Below the pieces are notes generated by a model. The model was not told the origin of the DNA. It did no database searches and saw only the letters and a list, made by a program, of their open reading frames with translations. Below are positions 17,643 through 26,275 of a stretch of DNA of 64,000 bases, piece by piece. Source of the stretch: Methanocella_A sp963792125 (GTDB taxonomy: Archaea; Halobacteriota; Methanocellia; Methanocellales; Methanocellaceae); assembly GCA_963792125.1 (NCBI GenBank), contig CAWBVA010000012.1, positions 496,001 through 560,000 of the forward strand, in the 5' to 3' direction. Position numbers and translations under genes: made by a program. Position 1 is the stretch's first letter. Each line of letters begins with the position of its first letter.

Positions 17643-18500
17643 CTAGCTGGAGTTGAAAAAGTCCGGCCTTTTATCGTCATTCAAGAGCCCGGGGCCGGCC
17701 ATGTCGATCGCCGCCCGGCGCACTTCCCCGAACTCCGCGAGGCCGCCGGGAGCCGTGGCAAAGACCGTATCGCCCAGCATGGCCATGGATGCCATGCCGC
17801 CATGCGATTCGACGGCTTCAACGGCGTCCAGTGCCCTTGCGCTGATCAGGCCTGTTTCTACCGCGAAAGTCCGCGACAGCCTCATGAACTCCGGGAAGGT
17901 CGGCTTTTTCAGCAGCGACTTCAGGCATCTGCCGCCGGCGTCATTGATCATCGCCTTTTCCCGGGCGTCGGACAGCACGCTCTTCGTGGACAGGGGCCCG
18001 AAGTGCACGTAATAAATAAACATCGGCGGGACGGGTATGCGGTCGACGGCAAACGGGACGCCGGGCTTCAGGCGTATCTCCACGCCGCCGCTGCTCATGC
18101 CCGACACGTCGCCCAGGCCGGTGCCGTTCATCACTTCAGCGACATGGGCGGCATACAGCAGCTCGTTCATCGTCTTATTAAGACCGAGATAATCGTTCAG
18201 CGCCAGTGCAGTGCTCACGGCGCCCGCAGCGCTTGCCCCGAGGCCGCCTCCGACCGGGATACGCAGCCTTGTCTCGACACGGACCGGGACGTCAGTCAGC
18301 ATCCGTATGACGGACATGGTCGTGGCTGCCTCTCCCGGCCTGCCGTTGATAAAGATCTCCGTCCGGTCCGAAGATGAGACCCCGGTGACGGCGCCGTCGT
18401 CCAGCGACAGGCCGGCCCCGCAGGACCCCGTCTTCAGCGGGTCACGCTCGTCGCGGATGACAAAAAAGCCGGTGATATGGGCTGGCGCGAACGCCTTCAT
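17643..18500 (-). CDS. Pantoate kinase (GHMP kinase family)
   Basis: A 285-residue GHMP-family kinase matching archaeal pantoate kinase, which phosphorylates pantoate in the archaeal route to coenzyme A. The start MKAFAPAHITGFF and the ATP-binding loop PVGGGLGASAAGAVSTALALND (about residue 83-104) are characteristic, as is GLGDVSGMSSGGVEIRLKPG. It overlaps the upstream CoaBC gene by four bases (ATGA), so the two are translationally coupled. With the GTP-dependent dephospho-CoA kinase at 20.7 kb, three CoA steps are in this window. The usual partner, phosphopantothenate synthetase, is not here. Confidence 0.9.
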   Translation of the reverse strand: MKAFAPAHITGFFVIRDERDPLKTGSCGAGLSLDDGAVTGVSSSDRTEIFINGRPGEAATTMSVIRMLTDVPVRVETRLRIPVGGGLGASAAGAVSTALALNDYLGLNKTMNELLYAAHVAEVMNGTGLGDVSGMSSGGVEIRLKPGVPFAVDRIPVPPMFIYYVHFGPLSTKSVLSDAREKAMINDAGGRCLKSLLKKPTFPEFMRLSRTFAVETGLISARALDAVEAVESHGGMASMAMLGDTVFATAPGGLAEFGEVRRAAIDMAGPGLLNDDKRPDFFNSS

Positions 18501-19717
18501 TCGAAGCGCTCCGCGATGGCGTCGCAGATGGCCGCAGCCACGATGCTCTTTTTGCCCGTGCTGTGGACCGTCTTCCGGCCGGGCTGGAGAATATAGACGT
18601 CGTTTATGTCAGTATCACGGACGCCGCCGAAACGGTTGGCCACGATCATGCCGGCTCCGAGTTCTGCCATACGCTTCTTCGCCCGTTTCAGGAGCTCCGC
18701 CTCGTCGACGGTGTCGGCTTTAAAGGCGACGACGAAGAGATCGGGATACGTCTTCCTGACTCGATCGATGATTTTAGGCATGGGTTTCAGCTCGATGACG
18801 ACCGGCCCGGAAGAGCTGATCTTCTCCCCGGCCTTCTTTACAGAAAAATCGGAAATGGCGGCAGCGCTGATGTAAATGTCGTATCCCCTTTTCAGCTCTT
18901 TCAATACCGCGTCCATCATATCCCGGGCGCTCTCAGCAAAGACCTCCCTTATCCCGGGGACGTCCATTTTGCCCCGGTGGACAACCGTCACGTCAGCGCC
19001 CCTGCGGAAGGCATCCAGCGCCAGCTCGACGCCCATCTTCCCGGTACTGCGGCTGGTGAGCACCCGTATCGGGTCTATCTCCTCGACGTTCGGGCCGCTG
19101 GTGATCAGTACTTTTTTGCCTTTCAGCGGGGAAGACGAGAGGGTCCGCTCCACGTTTAGCACGATGACCGGGTTGTCCGGGAACTTGGCGATCTTCTCGG
19201 CCGTCACGGGCATGACGAATTGAATGCCGATCGATTCGAGCTTCCGTATGTTCTCCTGTACAATTGCGTGTTCCATCATTGAGCCATGCATGGCAGGCAC
19301 GATGATCACTGGTATCTTAGAGCCTATGGCCGTGGTCGCAAAGGTCGTCACGGGCGTATCGTCGACTCCCGCCGCTATCTTGCCAATCGTGTTGGCCGTG
19401 CATGGCGCGATAAGCAGCAAATCGTACGCTTCCTTCCTCACGCCGCAGAACGCCACGTGCTCCACGTTGCCGGTAATTTCCGTGATGACGTCCCGGCCGG
19501 TCGCATACTGGAGGGCATACGGGTGAATGATCGTCTGTGCCGCAGCGCTCATCACTGCCTGCACCTCAGCGCCGTGGCGTATCAGCTCCCGGGCCAGCTT
19601 GATCGTCTCGACAGCCGCTATGCTGCCGGTGACAGCCAGCACGATCTTTTTTCCTGCCAGCGAGCGGCTGACCGTGCCATAAAGGTCGAGCGTCGGGTGA
19701 GAGACGGGCATCGTCAA
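18497..19717 (-). CDS. coaBC: Bifunctional phosphopantothenoylcysteine decarboxylase/synthetase CoaBC
   Basis: About 406 residues. The N-terminal half is the FMN-dependent CoaC decarboxylase (KKIVLAVTGSIAAVETIKLA, active-site NVEHVAF, APCTANTIGKIAAG, PAMHGSMM). The C-terminal half is the CoaB synthetase, which joins cysteine to 4'-phosphopantothenate (KKVLITSGPNVEEIDPIRVLTSRSTGKMG, AAAISDFSVKK, KPMPKIID, ANRFGG). The likely start is the TTG at 19717: GGAGG lies seven bases upstream. An ATG six bases later is the alternative. The longer frame to 19798 has no such signal. Forms an operon with pantoate kinase. Confidence 0.9.
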   Translation of the reverse strand: MTMPVSHPTLDLYGTVSRSLAGKKIVLAVTGSIAAVETIKLARELIRHGAEVQAVMSAAAQTIIHPYALQYATGRDVITEITGNVEHVAFCGVRKEAYDLLLIAPCTANTIGKIAAGVDDTPVTTFATTAIGSKIPVIIVPAMHGSMMEHAIVQENIRKLESIGIQFVMPVTAEKIAKFPDNPVIVLNVERTLSSSPLKGKKVLITSGPNVEEIDPIRVLTSRSTGKMGVELALDAFRRGADVTVVHRGKMDVPGIREVFAESARDMMDAVLKELKRGYDIYISAAAISDFSVKKAGEKISSSGPVVIELKPMPKIIDRVRKTYPDLFVVAFKADTVDEAELLKRAKKRMAELGAGMIVANRFGGVRDTDINDVYILQPGRKTVHSTGKKSIVAAAICDAIAERFE

Positions 19718-19836
19718 AGGTGAGCCTCCACGGAGCATATTAGCGCCGGGGGTACAAAACTTTTTCCAAGTATTGAACACGGAGGGCATGGAGGGCACGG
19801 CAAAATATATTTCACTGGCAATCCGATGATAGGACT

Positions 19837-20369
19837 ATGGGTAAAATCTACAGGGGTGATTTAGTGAAGGATCACCTGGGAATGGCGGTGATCACCGGGG
19901 GCATGGGGACCATATTGCTTGTAATCCCGCTGGTTATTCTCTACCTGTGGGTCGGCGATGTCACCAGAAAGGCACGCCTCTGGGAGATATTATTCTCAAC
20001 GTCAGCCTCTTCGTCGCACTCTTCCTCATCGGCGGCGCCGCATGCTTCTACCTGGTCTGGAGAGGCATCAACGAAAGGGTGATGGTCGCGGGCGAAGGAC
20101 TGGTCTACGTCGCGACGTTCTTCAGCAAGAATATCCCCGCCCCGGACATTGACAAGATCATGCTGTTCGAGAAGGGGGGGCCGGTCGTCATCTACGACGT
20201 GGGCGACGATAAAAAGCACCTGAAGTTGCCCATGTGGAAGAGTAACGACTATATGGACGAACTCGTCGGCGAGCTGAAACGCATGAACCCGGGCATTGCA
20301 GTGTCCGACCTGCGGCACGGCGCCGGCGAGGAAGTCAGGTGCGAGCCTGTGGGAAATGCGAAAACATGA
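19837..20369 (+). CDS. Membrane protein with two transmembrane helices, one frameshift
   Basis: Read across a break near 19965-19985, this is one protein of about 175 residues. Helix 1 (MAVITGGMGTILLVIPLVILYLWV) comes from the first frame. Helix 2 (ILNVSLFVALFLIGGAACFYLVW) and the soluble C-terminus (RGINERVMVAGEGLVYVATFF, DIDKIMLFEKGGPVVIYDVGDDKKHLKLP) come from the second. In the second frame the joint reads KGTPLGDII. The soluble part may be a small PH-like domain, but I do not recognise a family. Start ATG at 19837 follows a weak AT-rich promoter and has no clear ribosome binding site. Function unknown. Confidence 0.6.
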
Positions 20370-20405
20370 CCGGCATGGCCGCCAGGGTTCCGCGACTCCC
20401 ATTAA

Positions 20406-20414
20406 TTTTATATA
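20406..20414 (+). promoter_or_regulatory. TATA box of the spt4 operon
   Basis: TTTTATATA about 58 bases before the spt4 ATG. A start site near 20440 would leave a leader of about 30 bases containing AGGAGTAAT just before the ATG. Confidence 0.55.
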
Positions 20415-20471
20415 GTCAAAGTTACTATGACGAGATGACTACTCGAAAGTATCAATCTAGGAGTAATATTA

Positions 20472-20699
20472 ATGGCTAAAACAAAATCAGACTCCCGGTC
20501 CCGCAAGGCGGGCAGCAACCTGAAGGCCTGCAGGGAGTGTCACAGCCTGCTCGAGGGCACTGTGTGCCCGATCTGCCAGTCCAGCGCGCTGAGCGATGAC
20601 TGGAGCGGCTACGTCGTCATCATCGATCCCGTAAAGTCAGAGATCGCGCACCTCATGAACGTCAAGCGTCCCGGCAAGTTCGCTTTGAAGGTGCGATAA
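20472..20699 (+). CDS. spt4: Transcription elongation factor Spt4
   Basis: A 75-residue zinc-binding protein matching archaeal Spt4 (formerly RpoE''), which pairs with Spt5 and keeps RNA polymerase processive. The zinc finger is ACRECHSLLEGTVCPICQ (two CxxC pairs). The conserved C-terminal fold follows with SGYVVIIDPVKSEIAHLMNV. Residues 1-15 are a short basic extension. A good GGAG site precedes the ATG. It leads an operon with dephospho-CoA kinase, S24e and S27ae, an arrangement common in euryarchaea. Confidence 0.93.
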   Translation: MAKTKSDSRSRKAGSNLKACRECHSLLEGTVCPICQSSALSDDWSGYVVIIDPVKSEIAHLMNVKRPGKFALKVR

Positions 20700-20700
20700 A

Positions 20701-21225
20701 TTGGCACTGAAGCTGACTGAGGCCCTGCGTGAAAAGCTGAAGACGCCCTTCGGCACCCTGTATAAGGGAAAGGGCGCCGACTGCCTGACCAAGGTCGTAC
20801 GCAGCCTCGGGAAGCCCGTGAAGATCATCTCTATCGGCGACGTGACCACCTACTACCTGATCAAGGCGGGCATCGTGCCGGACATGTGCCTCGTGGATAA
20901 TATCACGATGCGCATCCCGGTCGACCACGAGATCAGGAAAGGCACCGCCCACGAGTCTTTTAAGGACGTCCGTGTCGACAACCCGCCGGGGGTCGTAACG
21001 GATGAGCTCATGGACGCCATCAGGGACAACATGAGCTCTAAGGTTCCGGTCCGCATCTTCGTCAACGGCGAGGAAGACCTGGCGGTCATTCCCGCGTGCC
21101 TGTACGCGCCTATCGGCTCCGCCGTGATCTACGGCCAGCCCAACGAAGGCGTCGTCGTGGTCCACGTGACCGGGGAAAAACGGAAAGAGACGCAGGCCAT
21201 CCTTGATCAGATGGCCCGAGTATGA
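20701..21225 (+). CDS. GTP-dependent dephospho-CoA kinase
   Basis: A 174-residue protein of the DUF359 family, shown in archaea to be the GTP-dependent dephospho-CoA kinase catalysing the last step of CoA synthesis. Family features: FGTLYKGKGADCLTKVV, IISIGDVTTYYLIKAGIVPDMCLVDNITMR, NPPGVVTDELMDAI and FVNGEEDLAVIPACLYAPIGSAVIYGQP. It starts with TTG at 20701, one base after the spt4 stop, so it depends on translation from spt4. The gene neighbourhood (spt4, S24e, S27ae) is the standard one for this enzyme. Confidence 0.92.
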   Translation: MALKLTEALREKLKTPFGTLYKGKGADCLTKVVRSLGKPVKIISIGDVTTYYLIKAGIVPDMCLVDNITMRIPVDHEIRKGTAHESFKDVRVDNPPGVVTDELMDAIRDNMSSKVPVRIFVNGEEDLAVIPACLYAPIGSAVIYGQPNEGVVVVHVTGEKRKETQAILDQMARV

Positions 21226-21250
21226 CAATCATCTATCAATGGTGATAAGT

Positions 21251-21565
21251 ATGGAAGTAAAAGTGTTGGAAGAAAAGAACAATCCGCTCCTGCAGAGGCG
21301 CGAGGTCCAGTTCAGCATCAGCCACAACCTGGGCACCCCGTCGAGACAGGAGATCAAGGACAAGCTGGCAGCTTACCTGAACTCGAAGCCTGAGCTCGTA
21401 ATCATCGAGCGCATGAAGTCCGAGTTCGGCAGGCGCGAGACCAGAGGCTATGCGAAGATTTACGAGAGCATAGACCGCCTGAAGAACGTGGAGACCGAGC
21501 ACATCATCCAGCGGAACGAAAAGAAACCCGCCGCGAAAGAAGAAGGCGCGGAAAAGAAGGCGTGA
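21251..21565 (+). CDS. rps24e: 30S ribosomal protein S24e
   Basis: A 104-residue small-subunit ribosomal protein. The S24e pattern is clear: MEVKVLEEKNNPLLQRREVQFSI, LGTPSRQEIKDKLAAYLN, VIIERMKSEFGRRETRGYAKIYES. The Lys/Glu/Ala-rich tail is usual for archaeal S24e. The ATG at 21251 with GGTGATAAGT upstream is better than the longer frame opening at 21203, which overlaps the kinase gene. Third gene of the spt4 operon, six bases before S27ae. Confidence 0.95.
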   Translation: MEVKVLEEKNNPLLQRREVQFSISHNLGTPSRQEIKDKLAAYLNSKPELVIIERMKSEFGRRETRGYAKIYESIDRLKNVETEHIIQRNEKKPAAKEEGAEKKA

Positions 21566-21570
21566 TGTAA

Positions 21571-21786
21571 ATGGCAGCAACACCAGCAGCTAAACCGGCA
21601 GCAAAACCGGCAGCAAAACCAAAGGTTAAGAAGAACAACACCAAAGGCCGGATGTATGAGGTCAAGGACGGCAAGGCCGTCAAGAAGAGCCAGACCTGCC
21701 CGCGGTGCGGCGACGGAGTATTCCTCGCGACCCATAAGGACCGTCTGTCCTGTGGTAAGTGCGGCTACACCGAGTACAAGAAGTGA
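21571..21786 (+). CDS. rps27ae: 30S ribosomal protein S27ae
   Basis: A 71-residue zinc ribosomal protein. The C-terminal zinc finger is CPRCGDGVFLATHKDRLSCGKCGYTEY (four cysteines). The N-terminal 20 residues are an Ala/Pro/Lys tail with three AAKP repeats, longer than in many archaea. Last gene of the spt4-kinase-S24e-S27ae operon. Confidence 0.95.
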   Translation: MAATPAAKPAAKPAAKPKVKKNNTKGRMYEVKDGKAVKKSQTCPRCGDGVFLATHKDRLSCGKCGYTEYKK

Positions 21787-22245
21787 GCGACAGCTTTTAA
21801 ACCATAACTATCACCGTGATGGACGCTCCCCCGGATCGGGCGATGATTATAGGTATGCCGCGCTTGCCGGCCTGAAAGGGTATTACCCGGCATGTGGCGG
21901 CGTACAACACATTTTCTTTAAGCATTATTGTCATCCCTGGTACTTTTTGTAGCAAGGCATCTGAGAAGGCACACCACGAGGACACAAAGGCCACGGTAGC
22001 CTCTTCTGATCAAAGACTTCGTGTACGTTCTGGCCATCGTGTACTTTGTGCCAGATGCCTTCTTAGCGTATACAACATTTCTCGAATGGCTATAATAATC
22101 AGGGCAGCCGTCGGCTCACGCGCGCACGCGTCAACAGACAGTCATATCTACCGGCCTGCCACGGTTGGCCATGTACTTCAGATACCGCCGGTCAGCCGGA
22201 TGGTTTATATCTCATCGGGGCAAAGAAGCTTAGATCAGAGAGACC
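21787..22245. other. Gene-free gap with degenerate CAC-AAAGG repeat words
   Basis: No gene seen. Bases about 21955-22065 hold imperfect inverted words: AAGGCATCTGAGAAGGCACACCACG on the left and GTACTTTGTGCCAGATGCCTT on the right, with CACAAAGGCCAC inside. This is a decayed relative of the hairpins at 2.4, 33.9 and 44.5 kb. A TATA-like TTTATAT at 22204-22210 probably serves the next gene. Confidence 0.45.
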
Positions 22246-22887
22246 ATGGCGCTTGACATCACGGAAATCAGGCTGGACAGACGGCAGGAAAAGCTGATCC
22301 TGAAAACGGCCAGGGAAAAGGGCCGGATCAACCTCATCATGGACGGCGGGAAGACCAGGCTGTCAACGAAGAAACAGGAAGGCACGGACGTGGCGGTCAT
22401 CGACTTTGCCAACCACTACTACGAGATACTGCTGACTGAGCTGGCGGGCAAGGGCATTGTCCCGTCGAAAGAGCTTCTGAAGGCGATCGAGAAGGTCCTT
22501 GCGGAAGAAAAGGTCTTCGAGGACGGCGAATTTTACAAGGCCGTGAGCACGATCGACGGCGAGACGGAAATGGCCGTGGCAAGCTTGCGGAAAAAGATCG
22601 AGGCCCTGCTGCAGACGGACCTGGCCCCGAAAATGAAAAACGACTACAGGGCTGTCCTGCGGAAGCTGGATAAGAACGACTATAAACCGGACTATGTGGA
22701 TAAGTGGACCAACCGGGTGCTGGGCGCAGAAAAGGTCGAGGCTTTCGAGAGTAAGCTACTGTCTGCCCGGGAAGGATTCGGGGACGAAGTGTTGCTGTAC
22801 CGCCTCTACAGCCGTTTCTTCATCCGTGGTACTGAATTCAAGGGCGGCCAGCGGCTCAAGTGGGTCAGGCTGCTGAAACCCGAGTAG
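22246..22887 (+). CDS. Unrecognised 213-residue soluble protein
   Basis: Charged, mostly helical protein without membrane segments or cysteine motifs. The N-terminus (ALDITEIRLDRRQEKLILKTAREKG) and a middle region rich in Lys/Glu (ELLKAIEKVLAEEKVFEDGEFYKAV) suggest helical bundles, possibly coiled. The C-terminus is basic (FIRGTEFKGGQRLKWVRLLKP). It ends eight bases before comB and is probably co-transcribed with it, but nothing links it to coenzyme M synthesis beyond position. Family not recognised. Confidence 0.65.
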   Translation: MALDITEIRLDRRQEKLILKTAREKGRINLIMDGGKTRLSTKKQEGTDVAVIDFANHYYEILLTELAGKGIVPSKELLKAIEKVLAEEKVFEDGEFYKAVSTIDGETEMAVASLRKKIEALLQTDLAPKMKNDYRAVLRKLDKNDYKPDYVDKWTNRVLGAEKVEAFESKLLSAREGFGDEVLLYRLYSRFFIRGTEFKGGQRLKWVRLLKPE

Positions 22888-22895
22888 CGTTTTTT

Positions 22896-23579
22896 ATGAA
22901 GTATTTCGTGGGGCCGGAAGGGAGAGACAAGTTTTTAAGAGAAGGTGCCGGCGTCCCGGTGATCGTCGACGTGCTCAGGGCGACCTCGACCATCGTCATG
23001 GCACTTTGTTGTGGCGCTGAGAAGGTGGTCCCTGTGCGGGACTACGATGAGGCCCTGGACATCGGCAGGAGTATCGGCGCCCTGACCATCGGGGAAAGGA
23101 ACGGCATTAAGGTCGAAGGCTTCGTCCACGGTAACTCGCCTACCGAGCTTTCAGGTATACCGCTGGAAGGAAAGACCATCGTCATGGTCACGACCAACGG
23201 CACACAGATCATGGTCGAGGGCGGCATCGTCGCCAGCACCCTCAACGCAGGCGCTGTGGCTGAAAAGATTGTTGCCGTGCCTCATGCTTACCTGCTTGCC
23301 TCGGGCTCGCCGAAGAAGTCCGACGAAGACCTTTGTGCGGCAGGGCTGATTGAGCTTGTTGCCGGTAGAATCCGTGCCGGTACTGCCATGGAAGAAGCAG
23401 TAGCTTTGACGGTCTCCTGTGATGAAGGCAGGAAATTGCTGGACGGCATCAGACACTCCCGGTCGGGCGAGAAGCTGGCAGCCTACGGCTTTGCTGCGGA
23501 CGTGGACCTGGTCTGCACCAGGATCAACAGGTTCCCTGTGTTGCCCGTTTATCGCAACGGGGAAATACGGCTGGAATAA
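22896..23579 (+). CDS. comB: 2-phosphosulfolactate phosphatase (coenzyme M biosynthesis)
   Basis: A 227-residue ComB-family enzyme, which removes phosphate from phosphosulfolactate in coenzyme M synthesis. Conserved parts are VIVDVLRATSTIVMALCCGAEKVVPV, TIGERNGIKVEGFVHGNSPTEL, VMVTTNGTQIM and LLASGSPKKSDEDLCAAGLIELV. The ATG at 22896 directly after the upstream stop is chosen; a longer frame would overlap the upstream gene. Other coenzyme M genes (comA, comC) are not in the window. Confidence 0.92.
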   Translation: MKYFVGPEGRDKFLREGAGVPVIVDVLRATSTIVMALCCGAEKVVPVRDYDEALDIGRSIGALTIGERNGIKVEGFVHGNSPTELSGIPLEGKTIVMVTTNGTQIMVEGGIVASTLNAGAVAEKIVAVPHAYLLASGSPKKSDEDLCAAGLIELVAGRIRAGTAMEEAVALTVSCDEGRKLLDGIRHSRSGEKLAAYGFAADVDLVCTRINRFPVLPVYRNGEIRLE

Positions 23580-23640
23580 GACGTAAAAAATGGCCTGGCT
23601 CGTGGTCGCGTGTGCGAGAGCGGCCGAACTTGCCAATAGA

Positions 23641-23699
23641 CACAAATGACCTTCCCTTCGTGTCTTCGTACCCTTCGTGCCTTTGTGGTCCTTGTCAGA
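23641..23699. repeat. Single tract of CTTCGTG-type repeat words
   Basis: The tract reads ACACAAATGACC, then repeated CCTTCGTG, CTTCGTA, CCTTCGTG and CCTTTGTGG words. It is the same kind of word seen in the arms of the GxxExxY element (GGCCACGAAGG on the other strand), but without a matching second arm nearby. Probably a remnant of one arm. Confidence 0.5.
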
Positions 23700-23768
23700 A
23701 AAGTTATATATTGGCGTATCATATATGGTATGCATCCTAAAAATGAGTTGCTATAACTGGTGAGCTTA

Positions 23769-24401
23769 ATGGAAGTTGAGACACTGAAGCGGCTCGCCCT
23801 CATGGGCGCCAACCGGGAGCAGGTCAGCCTGTCCTCCTCGATTTTTGCGTCCTCGCTGGGCACGAGCACACAGACCGCCGCACGCAAGCTGTCGTCGCTG
23901 GAGGACAAGGGATTCATTACCCGCATAGTGACCAGCGAAGGCCAGCGAGTGCGTATCACGGACAAAGGCATGCTGCGCCTGCGGTCGGAATACCTTGATT
24001 ACAAGCACGTGTTCGAGAACGCGCCGGAGATCATTATCAAAGGCAAGGTAGTGACCGGCCTCGGCGAAGGGCAGTATTACATTTCTCTGGAAGGCTATCG
24101 GAAACAGTTCAACCAGAAGCTCGGCTTCGACCCGTTCCCCGGGACGCTGAACCTGAAGCTGTCCGAGCCTTTTGCGCCGCCAGAGCAGGACGCGATCAAG
24201 ATCGACGGGTTCTCCGACGAGAACCGTACGTTCGGCGGCTGCAAGTGTTACAAGGTCAGCATAAGGGGCATCAGGTGCGCGATCGTCAGGGCGGACAGGA
24301 CCAGCTATCCTCCGACGCTGCTGGAGATCATCGCGCCCGTGAACATGAGAAAGACGCTCGGCATAGCCGACGGAGACGAAGTAGAGGTGAAGCTGGAATG
24401 A
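23769..24401 (+). CDS. ribK: CTP-dependent riboflavin kinase with N-terminal winged helix
   Basis: A 210-residue protein. Residues about 1-85 form a MarR-like winged helix (SSSIFASSLGTSTQTAARKLSSLEDKGFI, then the wing TSEGQRVRITDKG). Residues about 90-210 are the archaeal DUF120 riboflavin kinase (GEGQYYISLEGYRKQF, FDPFPGTLNLKL, IVRADRTSYPPTLLEIIAPVNMR). The enzyme makes FMN from riboflavin using CTP. The fused helix-turn-helix suggests it may also regulate genes, as noted for this two-domain form. The ATG at 23769 has GGTGAGC upstream. Its stop overlaps the ribB start (ATGA). Confidence 0.93.
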   Translation: MEVETLKRLALMGANREQVSLSSSIFASSLGTSTQTAARKLSSLEDKGFITRIVTSEGQRVRITDKGMLRLRSEYLDYKHVFENAPEIIIKGKVVTGLGEGQYYISLEGYRKQFNQKLGFDPFPGTLNLKLSEPFAPPEQDAIKIDGFSDENRTFGGCKCYKVSIRGIRCAIVRADRTSYPPTLLEIIAPVNMRKTLGIADGDEVEVKLE

Positions 24402-25096
24402 TAGAAGACGCGATCAAAGCGCTGCAAGAAGGGAAGATCATCTGCCTGTATGACTACGACAACCGGGAAGGTGAAACCGATCTGGTGTTCGCGGCAGAGT
24501 TCGTCACCCCGAAGTACGTCTACCAGCTCCGGAAGGACGCAGGCGGCCTCATGTGCGTGGCCATAGACCCCGTCGCGTGCACCAACCTGGGCATCCCCTA
24601 TATTACCGACGTCCTGAAGTACGCGGGCGATTCCGGCAACGGGTTCGGGGCCATCGAGTCGATCTACGAGAAGGTCGGCGACATCCCCTACGACACTAAA
24701 TCGTCATTTTCTCTCTGGGTGAATCACCGCAAGGTGTTCACCGGCATCACCGACATCGACCGTGCGCTGACCATCAGGGAACTGGCGTCGATCACGAATA
24801 GCGCGCTGAACGGCAACCACATCAGCTTCGGCGCCGAGTTCAGGGCGCCGGGACACGTGCCATTGCTGCGGGCGGCCCCCGGACTGTTAAAGGACCGGAG
24901 AGGGCAGACTGAGCTATCCATCGTGCTGGCCCGTGCGGCCAATGTCACGCCGACCATGGTCATGTGCGAGATGCTCGACGGCGAGACCGGAAAAGCGCTG
25001 ACCAAAGAGGACGCCAGGAAGTATGCCGTAAAGCACGAGCTGGCGTTCGTCGAGGGCAAAGATGTCGAGACGTTATTCAAATCGATGAAAAACTGA
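24398..25096 (+). CDS. ribB: 3,4-dihydroxy-2-butanone 4-phosphate synthase
   Basis: A 232-residue RibB enzyme, which makes the four-carbon unit of riboflavin from ribulose 5-phosphate. Family motifs: LYDYDNREGETDLVFAAEFV with the metal-binding glutamate, DAGGLMCVAI, VFTGITDIDRALTI, and the C-terminal RRGQTELSIVLARAANVTPTMVMCEML. Stand-alone, not fused to RibA, as usual in archaea. Coupled to ribK by an ATGA overlap; together they cover a step of riboflavin synthesis and its conversion to FMN. A T-rich stretch about 15 bases after the stop is a likely terminator. Confidence 0.95.
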   Translation: MIEDAIKALQEGKIICLYDYDNREGETDLVFAAEFVTPKYVYQLRKDAGGLMCVAIDPVACTNLGIPYITDVLKYAGDSGNGFGAIESIYEKVGDIPYDTKSSFSLWVNHRKVFTGITDIDRALTIRELASITNSALNGNHISFGAEFRAPGHVPLLRAAPGLLKDRRGQTELSIVLARAANVTPTMVMCEMLDGETGKALTKEDARKYAVKHELAFVEGKDVETLFKSMKN

Positions 25097-25279
25097 ACTT
25101 TCCCTCTGCCTTTTTTATTTCGTAATTTTTCTGTTATTGGTACTGTGCGTGACGGAACGGCAGTATAGTCAAAGACCCTGTGTACCGCGACGCCCATCCC
25201 GGGCTATGGCTGATACATGACTGCCAGTACCATTAAGGAAAGGATAATAGAAGAGATAAAAATAATTACAGGTCTGCCA

Positions 25280-26218
25280 TTAATGGACGTTCCCGTTGCT
25301 GTTGACCTCTTTCTTCAGCTCGCCAAACGTAGCCATCCGCTCTGCGAACGCGTTGTGGCGGTGGATGCTCTCCTCGTTCACCTGCTCGATAGTGACAATC
25401 GCGTCGTCCGGCAGGTCCGGGAACCGCTGCACGAGGTTCTTGGCCATGGTGCGCACGCAGTCCTCCACGAACTTGGGGTGCTTGTGCGCGGTCTCGACGA
25501 CGAAGCGCTCGTCCTCGCGCTTCAGGAGCTCGTACATCTGGGAGCTCATGGAGTTCTCGATGATGTCGATGATAGACTCGATGGGAATCTTGCCGTTCTC
25601 ACCGGACTCGATCCGGATGGTGCCAATTCCACGCTGGTTATGGGTTGGCATGGGCATGTCGTCCAGGAATTTGACTATGACCTCGTCGCTGACCCCAAGC
25701 TTCTTGAGCTTGCCGAAAGCTGTGTCCCGGGAAATTTCCTGGGCACAGGGGCATGCGGTCATCGCGATCACCATAGCGCCGATGGTCTTTCTTACGGTCC
25801 CGTCCCGCATGACCACGGCATCAGCGTAAATATCGTATACTTCCTGGCACTCGAGGTTGGTCTTCGGCGACCGCTTCTTCATCATGTATTCGCCGTGCAT
25901 CCTCACCTCGGCGTTGGTCGCATACTCGTGAGCGTCCAGCAGGCGCCTGCACACGTCTACGCAAAGATCCTCGATCTTGTAGACAGGCCGGTTCAGGGCC
26001 TCCTCAAGCGTGCGGTCGATGGCCTCAAGGTTCCTCGAAAGGTTGGCGCCTTTGCGGGTGGAAGGCAGGTCGACGAATATGTCAAAGGTCGGGACCAGGA
26101 TGATAGGGCGCTTGTCGCTCCTCGTGATCTCCACCATCTTCTTGACGTCGGTGACGCCCACCCTTGTAAGGCCGATCATGACAGCCGGGTTATTTGCCTG
26201 AACGTCCGGTAGTAACAC
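25280..26218 (-). CDS. mptA: GTP cyclohydrolase MptA (FolE2 family)
   Basis: About 312 residues of the FolE2/MptA type I-B cyclohydrolase family, which opens GTP in the first step of methanopterin synthesis. Characteristic elements are VGVTDVKKMVEI, TFDIFVDLPSTRKGANLSRNLEAID, the metal-binding cysteine region MTACPCAQEI, MPTHNQRGIG and NEESIHRHNAFAER. The GTG at 26216-26218 with GGTGAAT upstream is preferred; a GTG nine bases earlier is possible. About 300 bases upstream are non-coding and contain a structured region. The enzyme supplies the one-carbon carrier used by the methanogenesis genes at 50-63 kb. Confidence 0.93.
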   Translation of the reverse strand: MLLPDVQANNPAVMIGLTRVGVTDVKKMVEITRSDKRPIILVPTFDIFVDLPSTRKGANLSRNLEAIDRTLEEALNRPVYKIEDLCVDVCRRLLDAHEYATNAEVRMHGEYMMKKRSPKTNLECQEVYDIYADAVVMRDGTVRKTIGAMVIAMTACPCAQEISRDTAFGKLKKLGVSDEVIVKFLDDMPMPTHNQRGIGTIRIESGENGKIPIESIIDIIENSMSSQMYELLKREDERFVVETAHKHPKFVEDCVRTMAKNLVQRFPDLPDDAIVTIEQVNEESIHRHNAFAERMATFGELKKEVNSNGNVH

Positions 26219-26275
26219 GCTATTCACCAGGGATTGTGAGTATAAGGTCTTAAAGCAAGATAAGTTTTATCATGC

